NCBI GenBank assembly: GCA_030620095.1
Contig: JAUTXW010001318.1
Location: 496,001-560,000, forward strand
Direction: 5' to 3'
Source of the DNA: Kuschelorhynchus macadamiae
Taxonomy: Eukaryota > Arthropoda > Insecta > Coleoptera > Curculionidae
DNA: 64,000 bases
The notes beneath the pieces are model-generated. The model saw nothing but the letters and a program-made list of their open reading frames with translations, ran no database searches and was not told where the DNA came from. Below are positions 1 to 13,619 of this stretch, one piece after another (the first letter of the stretch is position 1; the number at the start of each line of letters is the position of its first letter). A program made the position numbers and the translations under genes.

Positions 1-224
1 TTAAAACGATCCACAGGGTGATTAAAAAAAAATTACAATTGACCATATATGCTCAAAAAAAATTTTAATAAAAATATATAGGATGCGTTTTTAGCGATAA
101 ACAAATCTACATTTAAAAAAAAATTCATCAAAATCTGTTCAACGGTCGCAAGAAAATACGTTGAAATGCTATGCAATTTATTGCGTTAATTTTGATGCGT
201 AGTGTATTTTGGTAAAAATTCGAT

Positions 225-540
225 ATGGCGAAACAAAATGGTAACCTAGTGAAAACTTAAAAAAATTATTACTGAAAACTACTTACCCAAATCACCTCAA
301 ATTTTGTACAAAAATCAAATAATATGAGAAAATCAATTGGAAAATTTTTGGTACGAATCTAAGATGGCAAATAAAATGACGGCTTAAAAAATATTTAAAA
401 ATTTAACCTGAAAAACTATTTAGTGGATTGAATTCGAATTTTGTAAGATAATTAATTAACTATAGTACTGATATGAACTAATACAATCGTGGTACGAATT
501 CAAGTTGGCGTAAAAAAATTGCGGTCAAATAAAATGTTTT
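225..540 (-). repeat. Dispersed repeat R, reverse copy (partial)
   Basis: Reads as the reverse complement of the R repeat found in eight further blocks of the window: AACAAAATGG boxes (reverse of CCATTTTGTT), 'aactacttacccaaat' and 'attttgtacaaaaatcaaat' match the R phrases in the forward copies. No open frame of interest. Class of the repeat unknown. Confidence 0.6.
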
Positions 541-1380
541 TATTAGTGAAAAAATCACCAGATCTTACATATCTCCGGAAATTATTTTGCTACCTATTTA
601 ATTGCATATATCCATATGAAATGCAGATGATGCAGGTGATCACGGATTTTTTATTTGACTGGCATCATAAGATAGCTTATTAAAAACTAAGATAGGAATG
701 TGAAAGTTATTTGGCTCTTGATCCAACCCTTCAGGTGCTATGACGGCTCAAAGAAGCAAAAATGTCAATTTTCAAACATCAATAAATCAAAAACTGTTGA
801 AAATAGACATATAGTACCCTTATTAAAAAACACTTACAATTGACCATACAATCCAAAAATGTAATAATATATAGGATGTCGGCGTAAGTCTTTTGTTTCT
901 GTGTCTCTAAAATACATCGATTGGTTATTTTGAGTTTCTTGAGAAATACGTAGAAAGTCAAAAAAATATATTTCTTTGACTTCCCCCGTATTTCTTCCTC
1001 TCCAATGGAAGACCCATTATACTCAAACGCTTTCTGAAATATCTGATTGAAATATCCAGAACTAAATCTGATTAATACCTCCATAAACTCCAATACAAGG
1101 AGGTGTTTTAAAGTACAAAGAACTATTAGACGACTTTTCAAACGTTATATGTTCCAAACAATGTGAGAGTGATTCTGAACACGAATTTTCTAATAAGGCT
1201 TCAATCTGCAGGTAGATCCATATAACCGACTTATTTTACAACAAATAAAGCGAATTATGTGAGCATTGATTTAAATTGCTTATTATAATCAACGATCACA
1301 TAATATCAATTTCGCCCGACGGAGTACGACCGAACGTAACCGAACGGTTAGAAGTTGAAACAACAGTGGATACTCGATAG
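541..1380. other. AT-rich sequence, nothing recognised
   Basis: No coding region, RNA gene or repeat boundary that I can support. A 120-codon minus-strand frame at 779-1141 is low complexity in composition and resembles no family I know. Confidence 0.4.
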
Positions 1381-1540
1381 TATTTAACAATTTGTCAAAT
1401 GCAAATTTCTGGCGTTAAAACATTTAATATATCAATAGGAAGTTTAACGGCCATTCGGACAAATAATTCTGCCTTTGATACGCTAATTCAGGTATAGGGT
1501 CCAAATCTCATGACCCATTATACCGACAAGCCTTTAAGCA

Positions 1541-1632
1541 TTTTTCATCATCTCTACCGGCACAATTAACGACGTTTCGCCCTTTTGGGGCTCATCAGGC
1601 CAATGCAGCTATATGGTAGAGATGATGAAAAA
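1541..1632 (-). ncRNA. Hammerhead ribozyme motif, copy A
   Basis: On the minus strand the core CTGATGA (1598-1592) is followed by stem II GCCCC-AAAA-GGGC, then GAAA (1578-1575), an ACGT palindrome serving as stem III, and C17 at 1571. Stem I inner part pairs ATTGGC with GTTAAT (six pairs with two G-U). After an internal loop, the distal stem pairs TTTTCATCATCTCTACC perfectly with GGTAGAGATGATGAAAA (17 bp). This is a complete type I hammerhead layout. The four-base self-complementary stem III is like that of the dimer-forming hammerheads reported in Penelope-like elements. Predicted cleavage lies between 1571 and 1570. Activity is inferred, not shown. Confidence 0.85.
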
Positions 1633-1706
1633 TATTAAAGGCAGTTTGACTATATACGATGAAAAGTTAAGGCAGTAAGAAATTAACCCAAAGCCCATTT
1701 TTCTGC

Positions 1707-1780
1707 TGCATTGGCCTGATGAGCCCCAAAAGAGCGAAACGTCATCAATTGTGCCGGTAGAGATGATGAAAAGTGCTTAA
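1707..1780 (+). ncRNA. Hammerhead ribozyme motif, copy B (partly decayed)
   Basis: Core CTGATGA at 1716-1722, loop AAAA, GAAA at 1736-1739 and C17 at 1743. Stem II (GCCC/GAGC) has one mismatch, the first stem I pair is C-A, and the distal stem I is lost because the upstream strand is replaced by unrelated sequence (aaagcccatttttctgct). Probably a weak or dead ribozyme, but clearly homologous to copies A and C. Confidence 0.75.
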
Positions 1781-2124
1781 AGGCTTGTCGGTATAATGGT
1801 CCATGAGATTTGGACCCTATACCTGAATTAGCTTATCAAAAGCAGAATTATTTGTCCGAATGGCCGTTAAACTTCCTATTAATTTATCTATGGACGTTAC
1901 TTACTTTTTTGTTCTCTGAAATTGAATCAGATTTTCATCCTTTGGCGCCGTCGTTTTGCCAACAATAGTTGGTATCGCGCTTGTGTTTTTAACTTTTACA
2001 TTACTATTAGAGGTTCAAATAACAAGCCTCACACTTATACCCGTAGATGACGGTTCTTTACTCTTTGGGTTAATTTCTTACTGCCTTAACTTTTCATCGT
2101 ACATAGTCAAACTGCTGTTGAATA

Positions 2125-2216
2125 TTTTTCATCATCTGTACCATATGGCTGCATTGGCCTGATGAGCCCCAAAAGGGTGAAACGTCGTCAATTGTGCCGG
2201 TAGAGATGATGAAAAA
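2125..2216 (+). ncRNA. Hammerhead ribozyme motif, copy C
   Basis: Core CTGATGA at 2159-2165, stem II GCCC-CAAAA-GGGT (G-U closing pair), GAAA at 2179-2182, stem III palindrome ACGT, C17 at 2186. Inner stem I pairs ATTGGC with GTCAAT (six pairs, one G-U). The distal stem I pairs TTTTCATCATCTGTACC with GGTAGAGATGATGAAAA with one mismatch. All invariant core bases are present. Predicted cleavage is after 2186. Confidence 0.85.
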
Positions 2217-2339
2217 TGCTTAAAGGCTTGTCAGTATAATAGTCCATGAGATTTATTAATTTATCTACGGACGTTATTTGCTTTTTTGTTCTGATTTAAT
2301 ATATCGTTTTACAATTTTAACGTTTAATTTTTCTGCGTA

Positions 2340-3952
2340 ATTTAAAGTCAATTGAAGAAGATTTTTTTGCGTCGAGTTTTTAAAAATCTTATTTGGACAC
2401 CATTCTGTTTCGTCATCTTAAATTCGAACCACAAATTTAACAGTTTATCTCTATACCACACTTAATTCTTGCACAAAAATCGGAATTAATTTAATTAATA
2501 GTATTTTCAGGCCGAATTTTTAAATATTTTATTAAGCCGTTATTTTGTTTTACTATTTTGAATTCACATCAAAATGTTAGCGGTTCATTTCTATATAACA
2601 CTTGATTTTTGTGCAAAATCTGAGGTAAATTGGATAGCTGGATTTTAAGCAATAATTTTTTTACATTGTTCTGCCATATTGGATTTTTACCAAAATATTA
2701 CGAGGTCATCCCTATAAGACCCTTAATTTATGACTAAATTTTGTCAATCTGATTACTAGAACTGATAAAACATATTTTTTGTCAATCCATCTTGAATTAT
2801 ACCACAATTAGTTATGGCACACAGTTATGGCACACAGTTGGCACAGGCTGAATTCTCAAAATACATTATTATACCGTCATTTTGTTCCGCCATATTGGAT
2901 TCACAGCAAATTTTTGCCAGTTCATTCCAACGTAATACGGATAAGTAGACTTTAAGCTATTCCAGGAACTGACAGAAAGACCCATAGACGGAGCGCCCGA
3001 ATTGATAAAACATATTTTTTGGCTTCTAGGGACGCTAAAACGTGAAAATATGTCGAATCTAGAGGATCAATTTTTTAACGATTACAAACATTTTTTTGGC
3101 CGCCATTTTAGTCTGCCATTTTGATTTAGTACCACCATTTTACTAGTTGATTCCTATAACACAATTAGGTATGGCCCACAATTTGAAATCAATCCTTTAA
3201 AAAGTTTTTCAAGCTGAATTCTGATTCCAGCATAATACTTTGATGTTTGTGCAAAATTTGACATAAATCAGATAAGTACTTTTTTAATAATATATTTTTT
3301 AATTAATATTACACTATCCCGCCATTTTGTTTCGCCACAATGGATATTTACCAAAATATTACCAGGTCATCCCCATATGACTCTTAATGTTTGATCAAAA
3401 TTTGAAGTCAATCGGATAAGTAGTTTTTAAGCTATGCCGCGAACTGACACAGACAGACTGACCGACGCGACATGCAGACTGACGGAATTGATAAAATATA
3501 TTTTTTGGCATCTAGGGATGCTAAAAGCTGATTTACATTTTATTTGATCGCCATTTTGTTCGGCCATCTTGAGCCAGTACTATAATTTTACTAGTTGACC
3601 CATATACCACAATTAGTTATGACATACAATCTAAAATCAATCCATTCAGTAGTTTTTTCAGGCTGAATTTTTAAATATTTTATGAAGCCGTCATTTTGTG
3701 CCGATCTTTTAAATTCGTATCAAAATTTTACCAGTTGATTCCAACATAATACTTTGATGTTTGTGCAAAAATTGAGATAAGTAGTTTTTTAATATATTTT
3801 TTTAAAATTTCACTAGGCCGCCATTTTATTTCGCCATACTGGATTTTTACCAAAATATTACCAAGTCATCCTCATATATCAAAATTTGACGTTAATTGGG
3901 TAAGTGGTTTTTTAGCTATACCGCGAACAGACAGACGGACCGACGGAATTGA
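2340..3952 (+). repeat. Dispersed repeat R, long forward copy
   Basis: About 1.6 kb of R built from repeated modules of roughly 200 nt. Each has a CGCCATTTTG-type box, a second 'GCCATMTTG' box, 'accaaaattttaccagttgatt', a line about a 'ccacaattagttatgacacacaattt' motif and, at 3430-3500 and 3920-3950, a 'gcgaactgacagacagac' run followed by 'ggaattgataaaatatattttttggcatctaggga'. It is cut at 3952 by a LINE and resumes at 10876 (aaaacaagtttttcggcatctaggga). No ORF. The class is unknown. Confidence 0.7.
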
Positions 3953-4420
3953 TCCCCCCAGCTCAAACGAAGATCAATTTTTTACTCACTTTGAAGATAT
4001 TTTAGCTGAAATTTTTACATCCCACGACCATATATTATGTTTGGCGATTTTAACATAAACATGTATAATTTCATAGGCAATAAAACTGTTAAATTGAATA
4101 ATTTAATGGAAACGTTTAACCTCAAACAACTGATAAACGTTCCGACTCGCATAACCCAGTTTTCTGAGTCACTTGTTGATTTATTATTTTACAATGGGAA
4201 TGATGTCCTTGACTCTGGTACTAAAGATCCTCAAATTTCCGATCATCAGCTAATATATTGCAATCTAAGTCTTAAAACTGAATCTCTTCCTTGTTATAAC
4301 TTTACCTACAGGCCTTTAAAACACATTCATTTCGATTTGTTTCAGAATGACCTGCGCATTATTCCGTGGCAGCGTATTTTCAAACTGCTTCACAAAGGGA
4401 AAAATGGAGCGAATTGAAAA
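3953..4420 (+). pseudogene. APE-type endonuclease part of a non-LTR retrotransposon
   Basis: 5'-truncated ORF2 of a LINE. The first readable segment (SNEDQFFTHFEDILAEIF) runs from about 3965; a one-base deletion near 4038 breaks the frame just before FGDFNIN, the GDFN motif of AP-like endonucleases. Next come PTRIT, S-LVDLLF and ISDHQLIYC, the SDH motif near the domain end, so this is the C-terminal half of the endonuclease. The product would nick target DNA to prime reverse transcription. It is non-functional because it is truncated and frameshifted. Confidence 0.8.
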
Positions 4421-5746
4421 AGATTAATATATCTAAGAAGAAATCAGCGCATATACCCGAATCTTTAAAAAACACCAATGAACTTAATAGATACTTTACC
4501 GAGGGAAGTAATACAGCCCCTTTACCTAATCAAAATCTTTTAAATTTTTACAAAAATAATAAATTAACAGAAAATACGTTTGACTTTTCTTATGTTACGG
4601 AAGTAACTATTAAATCCAAGGCAATAGGAAATGATAAATTAAATATAACCCTTATACTTCTATGTTGCCCTTATATTGTTTCATACGTAACACACGTAAT
4701 AACAGCGGATAAATTGAAACTCGCCTTGGTATTGCCACTTCCTAAGGTCAGTAACCCTTCCGATGTTTCTCAACTGCGATCCATTTCTGTCTTGCCAACT
4801 TTTTCTAAAATCCTTGAAAGGGTTTTAGAGAAACAAATTTCTGCTTACATAACTATAAATAATATTTTACCTCCTAAACAGTCTGGATTTCGTGCTGGCT
4901 ACAGCCATAATACAGCTTTAGTTGAAATTACAGATAATATCTATAAAGCCCTTGATAATCACAAAGCAACAGTTTTGATTTTACTAGACTACACTAAAGC
5001 GTTTGATATGTTAAATCATGACATTCTTCTAGCTGTTTTAGAGCATGTAGGTTTCGGAGTCGGTTCTTATAAACTGATTAAATCATTTTTAAAAAACCGC
5101 TCACAGTATGTGATGCTGGATAATATACAATCTGAGACATTGAATGTTACCCGAGGGGTGCCTCAGGGAAGTATATTGGGTCCCCTCCTATATTCTATTT
5201 ATACTGCCAATTTTTTTAAGAGCTTGCAGAGTTGTGGTTACCATATGTACGCAGATGACACACAGTTGCATTTATCATTTGATCCTAAAGATGCCGGACT
5301 AGCCAACGTCTTGATTAACAATGACTTAGACCGTCTTTTACAAGAATCACAGAATCATCTCTTAAAAATCAATCCTAATAAATCTGTAGCACTGTTGTTT
5401 TGTAGTGACTCATTGAGAGCTGCACTTTTACAGAATATAACCATTCAAATTGGCAACGATACAGTAGATTTTAAAAATAATTCGAAAAATTTGGGCGTTT
5501 TATTGGACAGTAAGCTTAAATTCACAGAACATGTCAACCAAAAATTGCGATTGGGGTTTTCGACATTGCTTTATGCGCATCGGTACTATTTAAATCGACC
5601 GACAAAAAAAATGCTGTGCGAATCCCTTTGTCTTTCGCATTTTAATTTTTGTCATAATATCTACGGTCCCGCAATCGATTCTTATGATTCTAGCCGCATT
5701 CTAAGGCTTCAGAATGCCTGCCTTAGATTTATATACGGTATTCGCC
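4366..5746 (+). pseudogene. Reverse transcriptase of an APE-type (Jockey/CR1-like) LINE
   Basis: An open frame of about 460 codons with the RT motifs in order: LPLPK and LRSISVLP (motifs 1-2), QSGFRAGYSHNTAL, LLDYTKAFDMLNHDIL (motif A with its aspartate), RGVPQGSILGPLLYSIY (motif B), YADDT (motif C catalytic pair) and LGVLLD. The N-terminal part is shortened: sequence jumps from an endonuclease linker to AIGNDK and then CCPYIVSYVTHVIT with missing residues, so internal deletions are likely. The frame stops being LINE sequence at 5746, where the 5747-10025 element is inserted, and resumes at 10026 in the same codon. Catalytic residues are intact, but the element as a whole is dead. Confidence 0.9.
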
Positions 5747-5935
5747 AATGACGTCAAAAAGAAATAGACCCCGCATTTCATTCATAAAAATGAAATAAAT
5801 AGAATCAAACATCAATTTGTTGTTGTGTATGAGTGGAAAAAAGACGGACTGATCGCATAAAGAATAGTTTGCGGTGAAAATTGCAACGCTGTCAGATATC
5901 TTCGCGAGGCTTGTCAGTGGCGTAGCTATTTTTGA
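5745..5935 (+). repeat. Left end of the 5747-10025 element family
   Basis: About 190 bp shared in inverted orientation with 63690-63842: CCAATGACGT, AAAAAGAAATA, 'aaaaaagacggactgatcgca' and 'caacgctgtcaga' occur in the same order in both. This marks the two places as ends of one element family. Confidence 0.7.
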
Positions 5936-6851
5936 GATAATGTATTATTTGCTATATTTTTTTGAGCCTAAATATTAGTATGGTGGATACGACATTTTTT
6001 GTTCTAAGATGAACAGGAACGTCTTCACATTGCAAAAGTGAGAGTTTTAATAATAACTTGAAAACAATTAATTTAGGTATTATGTCGTGGAAAAGTCTGC
6101 ACTAAATGGGAAACATTTTTATTATCAATTTCTCGAAAAACTTTCTTCTTGATAAAACTTTAAGTTAGATATACAGGGCATTCAAAAAATACGAAAAAGT
6201 GTATTTCAAAAATTAAAATTTTTGTGACTGCCGCGGGCGTAAAAAATCGTAAATAAAGGTTTAGTATTAGTTATGTCATATTAGTAATAGCTAAGGAAAG
6301 ATTTAAATAGAAAAATGTTTTTTTGCTGTTTGACCTTAAATATCTTCATAACTATAATATAAAAATTTTTACTCAGTTTATATTTACGATTTTTTATGGC
6401 CCTTAAAACTATCAAAAATATTTTTTTTGAACCACCAATTTTTATCAAGAAATCAATAATAAAAAAAGTAAATAAATGCATTAAAATGCAAGATGTTTAA
6501 AAATAAAATCATCGAAACTTTTTGGTGATTCTGAAGCACCCTGTATAATATTTTAAACTATATTTGAAACTTTATTTTTTTTTATAAAAATTTAAATAAC
6601 AAGGTTGAAAGTGGTGCTGCACTTTTTCACCCGGACACGTGGTTTATAAAAATAAAACAAAGTTTGTTTGGTATAATTTATTTATAAACGGTTTGATATA
6701 ATAACAAACAACTATTATTATCGACAAAACAAAAGTAACAGCATATTAATTTAATATTTCATTATTTATATAATAATTAAACTCGTCTATTACATAGTTA
6801 AAGATTCAGTGACAATTTTCAAAATCGGAAATTTAGAGGAAATTTTATACA

Positions 6852-9440
<2,589 letters not shown>

Positions 9441-9456
9441 ACATAACCTTACTTAC

Positions 9457-9521
9457 CTTCGAAAACAAACTTCTGGGTTTAAATCGTTTCTTTTTCTGCA
9501 AATAAAGCAAGTTCGCACCAT
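9457..9521 (-). CDS. Putative first exon of a THAP-domain protein
   Basis: ATG at 9521-9519 begins MVRTCFICRKRNDLNPEVCF, which resembles the start of THAP zinc fingers (initial Met, then C-x2-C, a basic stretch, and a later F-R/H-x-F segment). The exon ends at 9457 before a consensus donor GTAAGT (9456-9451). THAP domains bind DNA and open the transposases of P-type elements. I could not find the next exon with the remaining Cys/His ligands, so this is either a fragment or a chance match. It lies near the right end of the 4.28-kb element and points inward. Confidence 0.4.
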
Positions 9522-10025
9522 TTTCTCAAAGTTTTTTAAACAGATTCTTGAAAATAGCCACACAAAACACTTGGATTTCTGAAAAACCCTTATTTCACCA
9601 ACTAGAACAATTACAACGCCGCGCATCAAATAGGTCGAAATCATGAATGACTACGACCGTCTTTGGCGTTTTCCGAATGATCCCGAAAGAAATCCGTAGT
9701 ATACTCGAAATAGGTAGAATTCCGACGTTGCCGATTATTCTGGGCTTTATTTCTTGAAATAAGGAATAATAATTACAGAAGATTTAAATTACATTTAAAA
9801 CAGATTCGGTTTGAGTTATTTATAATAAGCTATTTAATTATCAGTTTCAAAATATTCTATATGGAAATTTATACTGGAAATTCTGGAATTCCTTGTTTAT
9901 TTAGGTAGTAGTATAAAGGATGATATCCGTTATAATCTGGCCACAGTAACGGTTTGGCAAACCAGGGTTAATGTTGGATTCCTCCAAAATGTAAACAACT
10001 GGGTCTATGTTATTTCCATGTCGTT

Positions 10026-10875
10026 GGTATTCGCCGTAGACAGGGTGTGTCGCACATACTGAAAGATGCCGGTTGGCTAAATATGCACTCTCGTCACGCG
10101 TCGTTTATTTTATGAGATTTGTTTTTGTTTTAAAGTCTTAAAATTTAATAGACGGGCTTATCTTGCAGAAAGATAATGCTCATAATAGGGACCTCCGTGT
10201 GCGCAGTCTACTAACCATTCCAAAACATCATAAAGAACTTTTCAAAAAATCGTTTTCATATAGAATTGCTAATATCATAAATAGGTTTCAAATATTTGAT
10301 TTTTCTCCAACGTGTTTTTCCTTTAGAAAAAAACTTAAAAAAAGTTTTTATTATGTTGATCTGCATGCGCGCAATTCATTTTCCTAAATCTTTTGATCTC
10401 ACATCCCTATCACACCTCTTACCACCTGCATTTTTTATTTTCTTGTTGCATTAGTTTTTCTATTGTATTATTAATATATTTCTGGAATTGGTCTCCCTAA
10501 CTGACCAATTAGATAATTTTTACTTTAAAAAATCATCTTGGTCTTGGTATCTTTAAATATCTTTAGTTTTTTGCTTGTGCTGTTTATAAAGTCATGTTTT
10601 TTAAGGAATTGTTCATCTTCCAAAAGTAGATTACATTTTTAGTATAAAATTATTACATTGTTGTATTATGTGTGTGTATATTTTTTTTTATATAAATTTT
10701 TTGTTATTATTCTTTTTTTTGGGTCACAACAGCACCTAGATTCTGTTATCTGGGAAGCTGCATAAACGATCTTTTGATCATTATAGTATAAGCTATTTGT
10801 TTTCCATGCATTAGTGTACTGAGAGTTGTACTATAAGATTAATAAACGTCTTTATTATTATTATTATTATTATTA
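10026..10875 (+). pseudogene. 3' part of the APE-type LINE, with (TTA)n tail
   Basis: Continuation of the ORF2 at 4366-5746. From 10026 the frame reads IYGIRRRQGVSHILKDAGWL, then a stop near 10110. From about 10160 comes the C-terminal segment (HNRDLRVRSLLTIPKHHKELFKKSFSY), typical of this LINE type, ending at 10387. A 3' UTR of about 470 bp follows and ends in TTATTATTATTATTATTATTA at 10850-10875, the usual microsatellite tail of a non-LTR element. The R repeat resumes directly after it. Confidence 0.8.
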
Positions 10876-10975
10876 TAAAACAAGTTTTTCGGCATCTAGG
10901 GACCTTGAAACATGAAGATCTTAAAAAATCTCGGAGGTTGATTTTTAACGATTGCAATACTTCTGTTTTACGAGG
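10876..10975 (+). repeat. Dispersed repeat R, resumed after the LINE
   Basis: Continues R from 3952: 'tcggcatctagggacc..gaaacatgaagat' then 'gatttttaacgattgcaatacttctgttttacgagggaagtaaaa'. The end with its ACTTC..GAGGGAAGT is seen also at 47440-47460 and 61720-61745 and may be the right terminus of R. Confidence 0.65.
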
Positions 10976-13600
10976 GAAGTAAAAATACTATAGAGATTTT
11001 AGATTCGAGATTTTGATAAAATGTTGTCTAATTTATTTGTCGATCAATCAGCATATTGAATATTGAAGAGTGGATTCTTCTGTGCGGTAGAGAATAAGAA
11101 CCATCTAATGATCTGAGAAAAAAAATACTTTATAGAAACTTCTATGATTATGAATATGAATTTGTTCATAAAAATTATCTATATTTATTTCTGCAGTATC
11201 TGGGCCATTTTTCTCTTAAATTTAAAAAGCGAAATGAGAATTTAGAATGTTGTGTGAATATTAATAAACATAATGTCAAAAAATCAAATTTGATATTTTT
11301 AATACTATACAACCGTTCATTTTAATGAAGTAAGAGATATAAAATGGCAAGTCCTGGACAAAAAGGTATCCTGAAGAAAATTAAACTACAAAAGTAGTTG
11401 TACAATTGTTTCATTCTATTCTGTATTGCTTGAAGGTTTTAGAGCCTGCCAATTCCTTCAATGTGGTACCAGAAATGTATTTTTTTAATAAAAAGATTAA
11501 AGATAATTTTACAAAATTAAAATACCTTAACATACATTAGAACTTAAAGTTGAAACATTTGCCAGTTTCTCTATTTAATTACGTAAGTACCATTTGAAAA
11601 TTTTCGTCAGCGATTTTCGTCGAAAATCAAAAGTTACTAAATGATCACGGCGTTTTCAAACTAAATAATTGATCTAATTAAAGAGGCAAACAATAGATCT
11701 AATTTACGAGGCAACACATGTCACATTAATAAACCTGAATGTCTAGAATCTAAATATTTTTAGACCTAAATCGATTACGGGAATAGAGAGACCGAAATGA
11801 TTTATTGGACTTGGTTTTATAATGTTAGTGTACTTTAGTATAAATTATTCAGAACTAGATACGGAACTTCGATGTCGTTATGTCTTGTAAATTGTGTTTC
11901 TTTAAATATTATATTTGAAAACATAATTTAAATTGACTTTAGATCTTTGATAACTGTGGTTTTCATGTTTTGTTGGTAAAGATATTTAATGAGGAGTGCA
12001 AGTGGAAATGTTGCTGCTAATTTAAAAGATATAAAATGGTACAAATCTGTTTCTTTTTAACCGATTTCAAGAAAAATAGGTTCCATTTTCGGCATAAATG
12101 TGTGTATATCCACGATTTTCTCGGCAACTACTGAACGGTTTTGAGTGATGTTTCTAAGATGTAATAGAGTAACCGTTAGGTTAGTTTTAATACCAAAAAC
12201 AGTTATAAGGAGCATGTGCAGTCAGAGAAAATATGCTTAAAAACGTGAATATCTGACAAATTGCTTTAATTGCATCTGACAATAGTAAGTATTGCAGGTA
12301 TATTGGTGAACACATAATACATTATAAGAAGCAATATACAGCGAGGGAAAAGAATATGGAACACCCTAATATCACTAGTATAATAAATAAACAAACTATA
12401 TTTGTTTAGTGATTTCAACTAATTTATTTCTGTTTGACAACTGTTTCGACACACGAAATCAGTGTGGGCAAATTTGGACATCATCATTTCGTCCTCCCTG
12501 CATTAAAACTGCAAATGTTCAAACATTGTGATGGTATACAGTGGTTTTGAAATTAGCGTCTTTTTAGTTGATACCTATACCAGGTAATAAAAAATAAACA
12601 ATAACAATAGAAATACATAACTAAACTTGGCAACACTGTGTAGGGAAGTAAAAATGAGGAGTACATCTCTAGGTATTCAAAAATGTTCAATTCCTAAGAA
12701 TATTTTTAAATAAGCATATTTCTAAGTTATGGCTTAAAGTGTATATCTTTTTATTCACCCTGTGTTAAAAATTAAAGTTTTAAACTTGGTGATGTGGTAC
12801 AGTAAAACTTTACGTATCCGTAGTATATGAAAAACAAAATTTGCATGCCCCGTCTCTTTTTGGCAGTCATATTAAACTTTGGTTTATTTACGTGCCCACG
12901 TTTCTCCCGGTATAATACAACAAAATTTTCAACAACAAAAAGTAGAACGACTGATCTATCAGGAAAAAAAAGGTTTGTTAAAATCGGTTGAATAATAACA
13001 AAAATATATGCATTTGAAATTAATGTCAAAAATCAGTGATGCATTATGAGTGTTGACTACTGTATTATAATGCCTCTCCAAAGCATATTAGATACCTATG
13101 ATTTTATTGTGCTTGTATGCGTCCTATTAAATAGATATATCATCACATTCCTCCTTTATAATGCAAGATTCAAAGCTTGTCGATTAACGAGATATTTATA
13201 ACCATGTGATTATGGTTTCCACTGTATCGCAGATTCGTTTACACTTAGTTAACCCAGTCATACGAAAATCAATACTCTGTAATAACTTCTCCTTATAGTT
13301 TTTGTTTAATAAATATTGTTTGCCAAACGGATAAAATGGTTAGGCTACCCTCTGAATTATATTTTCTAAAACTAAGTCTCTAGAGTATACCTTTTAGCGG
13401 TTTTTTAATAGCCAACAAATATATTAAATAGTAAAAAGCAAAGGAAATACCCGACAAATATGCATACAGAGAACCGAAAAAGTAATTTCTGTGCGGTTCT
13501 TGGTCGTAAAAAGTTATACGAAAGATCTAAAAATGAGAAAATTAGTCCTGCACCATTTGGTAAAACTTTTTCCGACCAAGAACCGCACATACATTTATAT
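10976..13600. other. AT-rich sequence, nothing firm
   Basis: No supported gene. At 12337-12370 'cagcgagggaaaagaatatggaacacc' resembles the end of a Tc1-like element, but I found no matching inverted partner nearby. Short frames (for example 12772-13029 minus) show no recognisable domain. Confidence 0.4.
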
Positions 13601-13619
13601 TTCTGTTCTCTTCAGTTTT

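Larger units (their letters stand above)
1381..2300. repeat. Retrozyme-like repeat with three hammerhead motifs
   Basis: A block built from one repeat family in three partial copies. Copy A (about 1430-1690) lies inverted relative to copies B (about 1690-1930) and C (about 1990-2300). Each contains a hammerhead core. The sequence after motif B (aaggcttgtc..gtataat..gtccatgagattt) recurs after motif C with a deletion of roughly 60 nt in C, and the sequence before motif C (gggttaatttcttactgcc) recurs before motif A on the other strand. Motifs B and C are direct repeats with cores 443 nt apart, the geometry of a retrozyme, a small retroelement bounded by ribozymes. No protein is encoded. Alternative: pseudo-LTR debris of a Penelope-like element, a class also known to carry hammerheads. 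Confidence 0.65.

Noticed and set aside
11343..11397. 17-codon ORF MASPGQKGILKKIKLQK
   Set aside because: Too short, with no supporting context; a passing likeness to a transposon protein start is probably chance.
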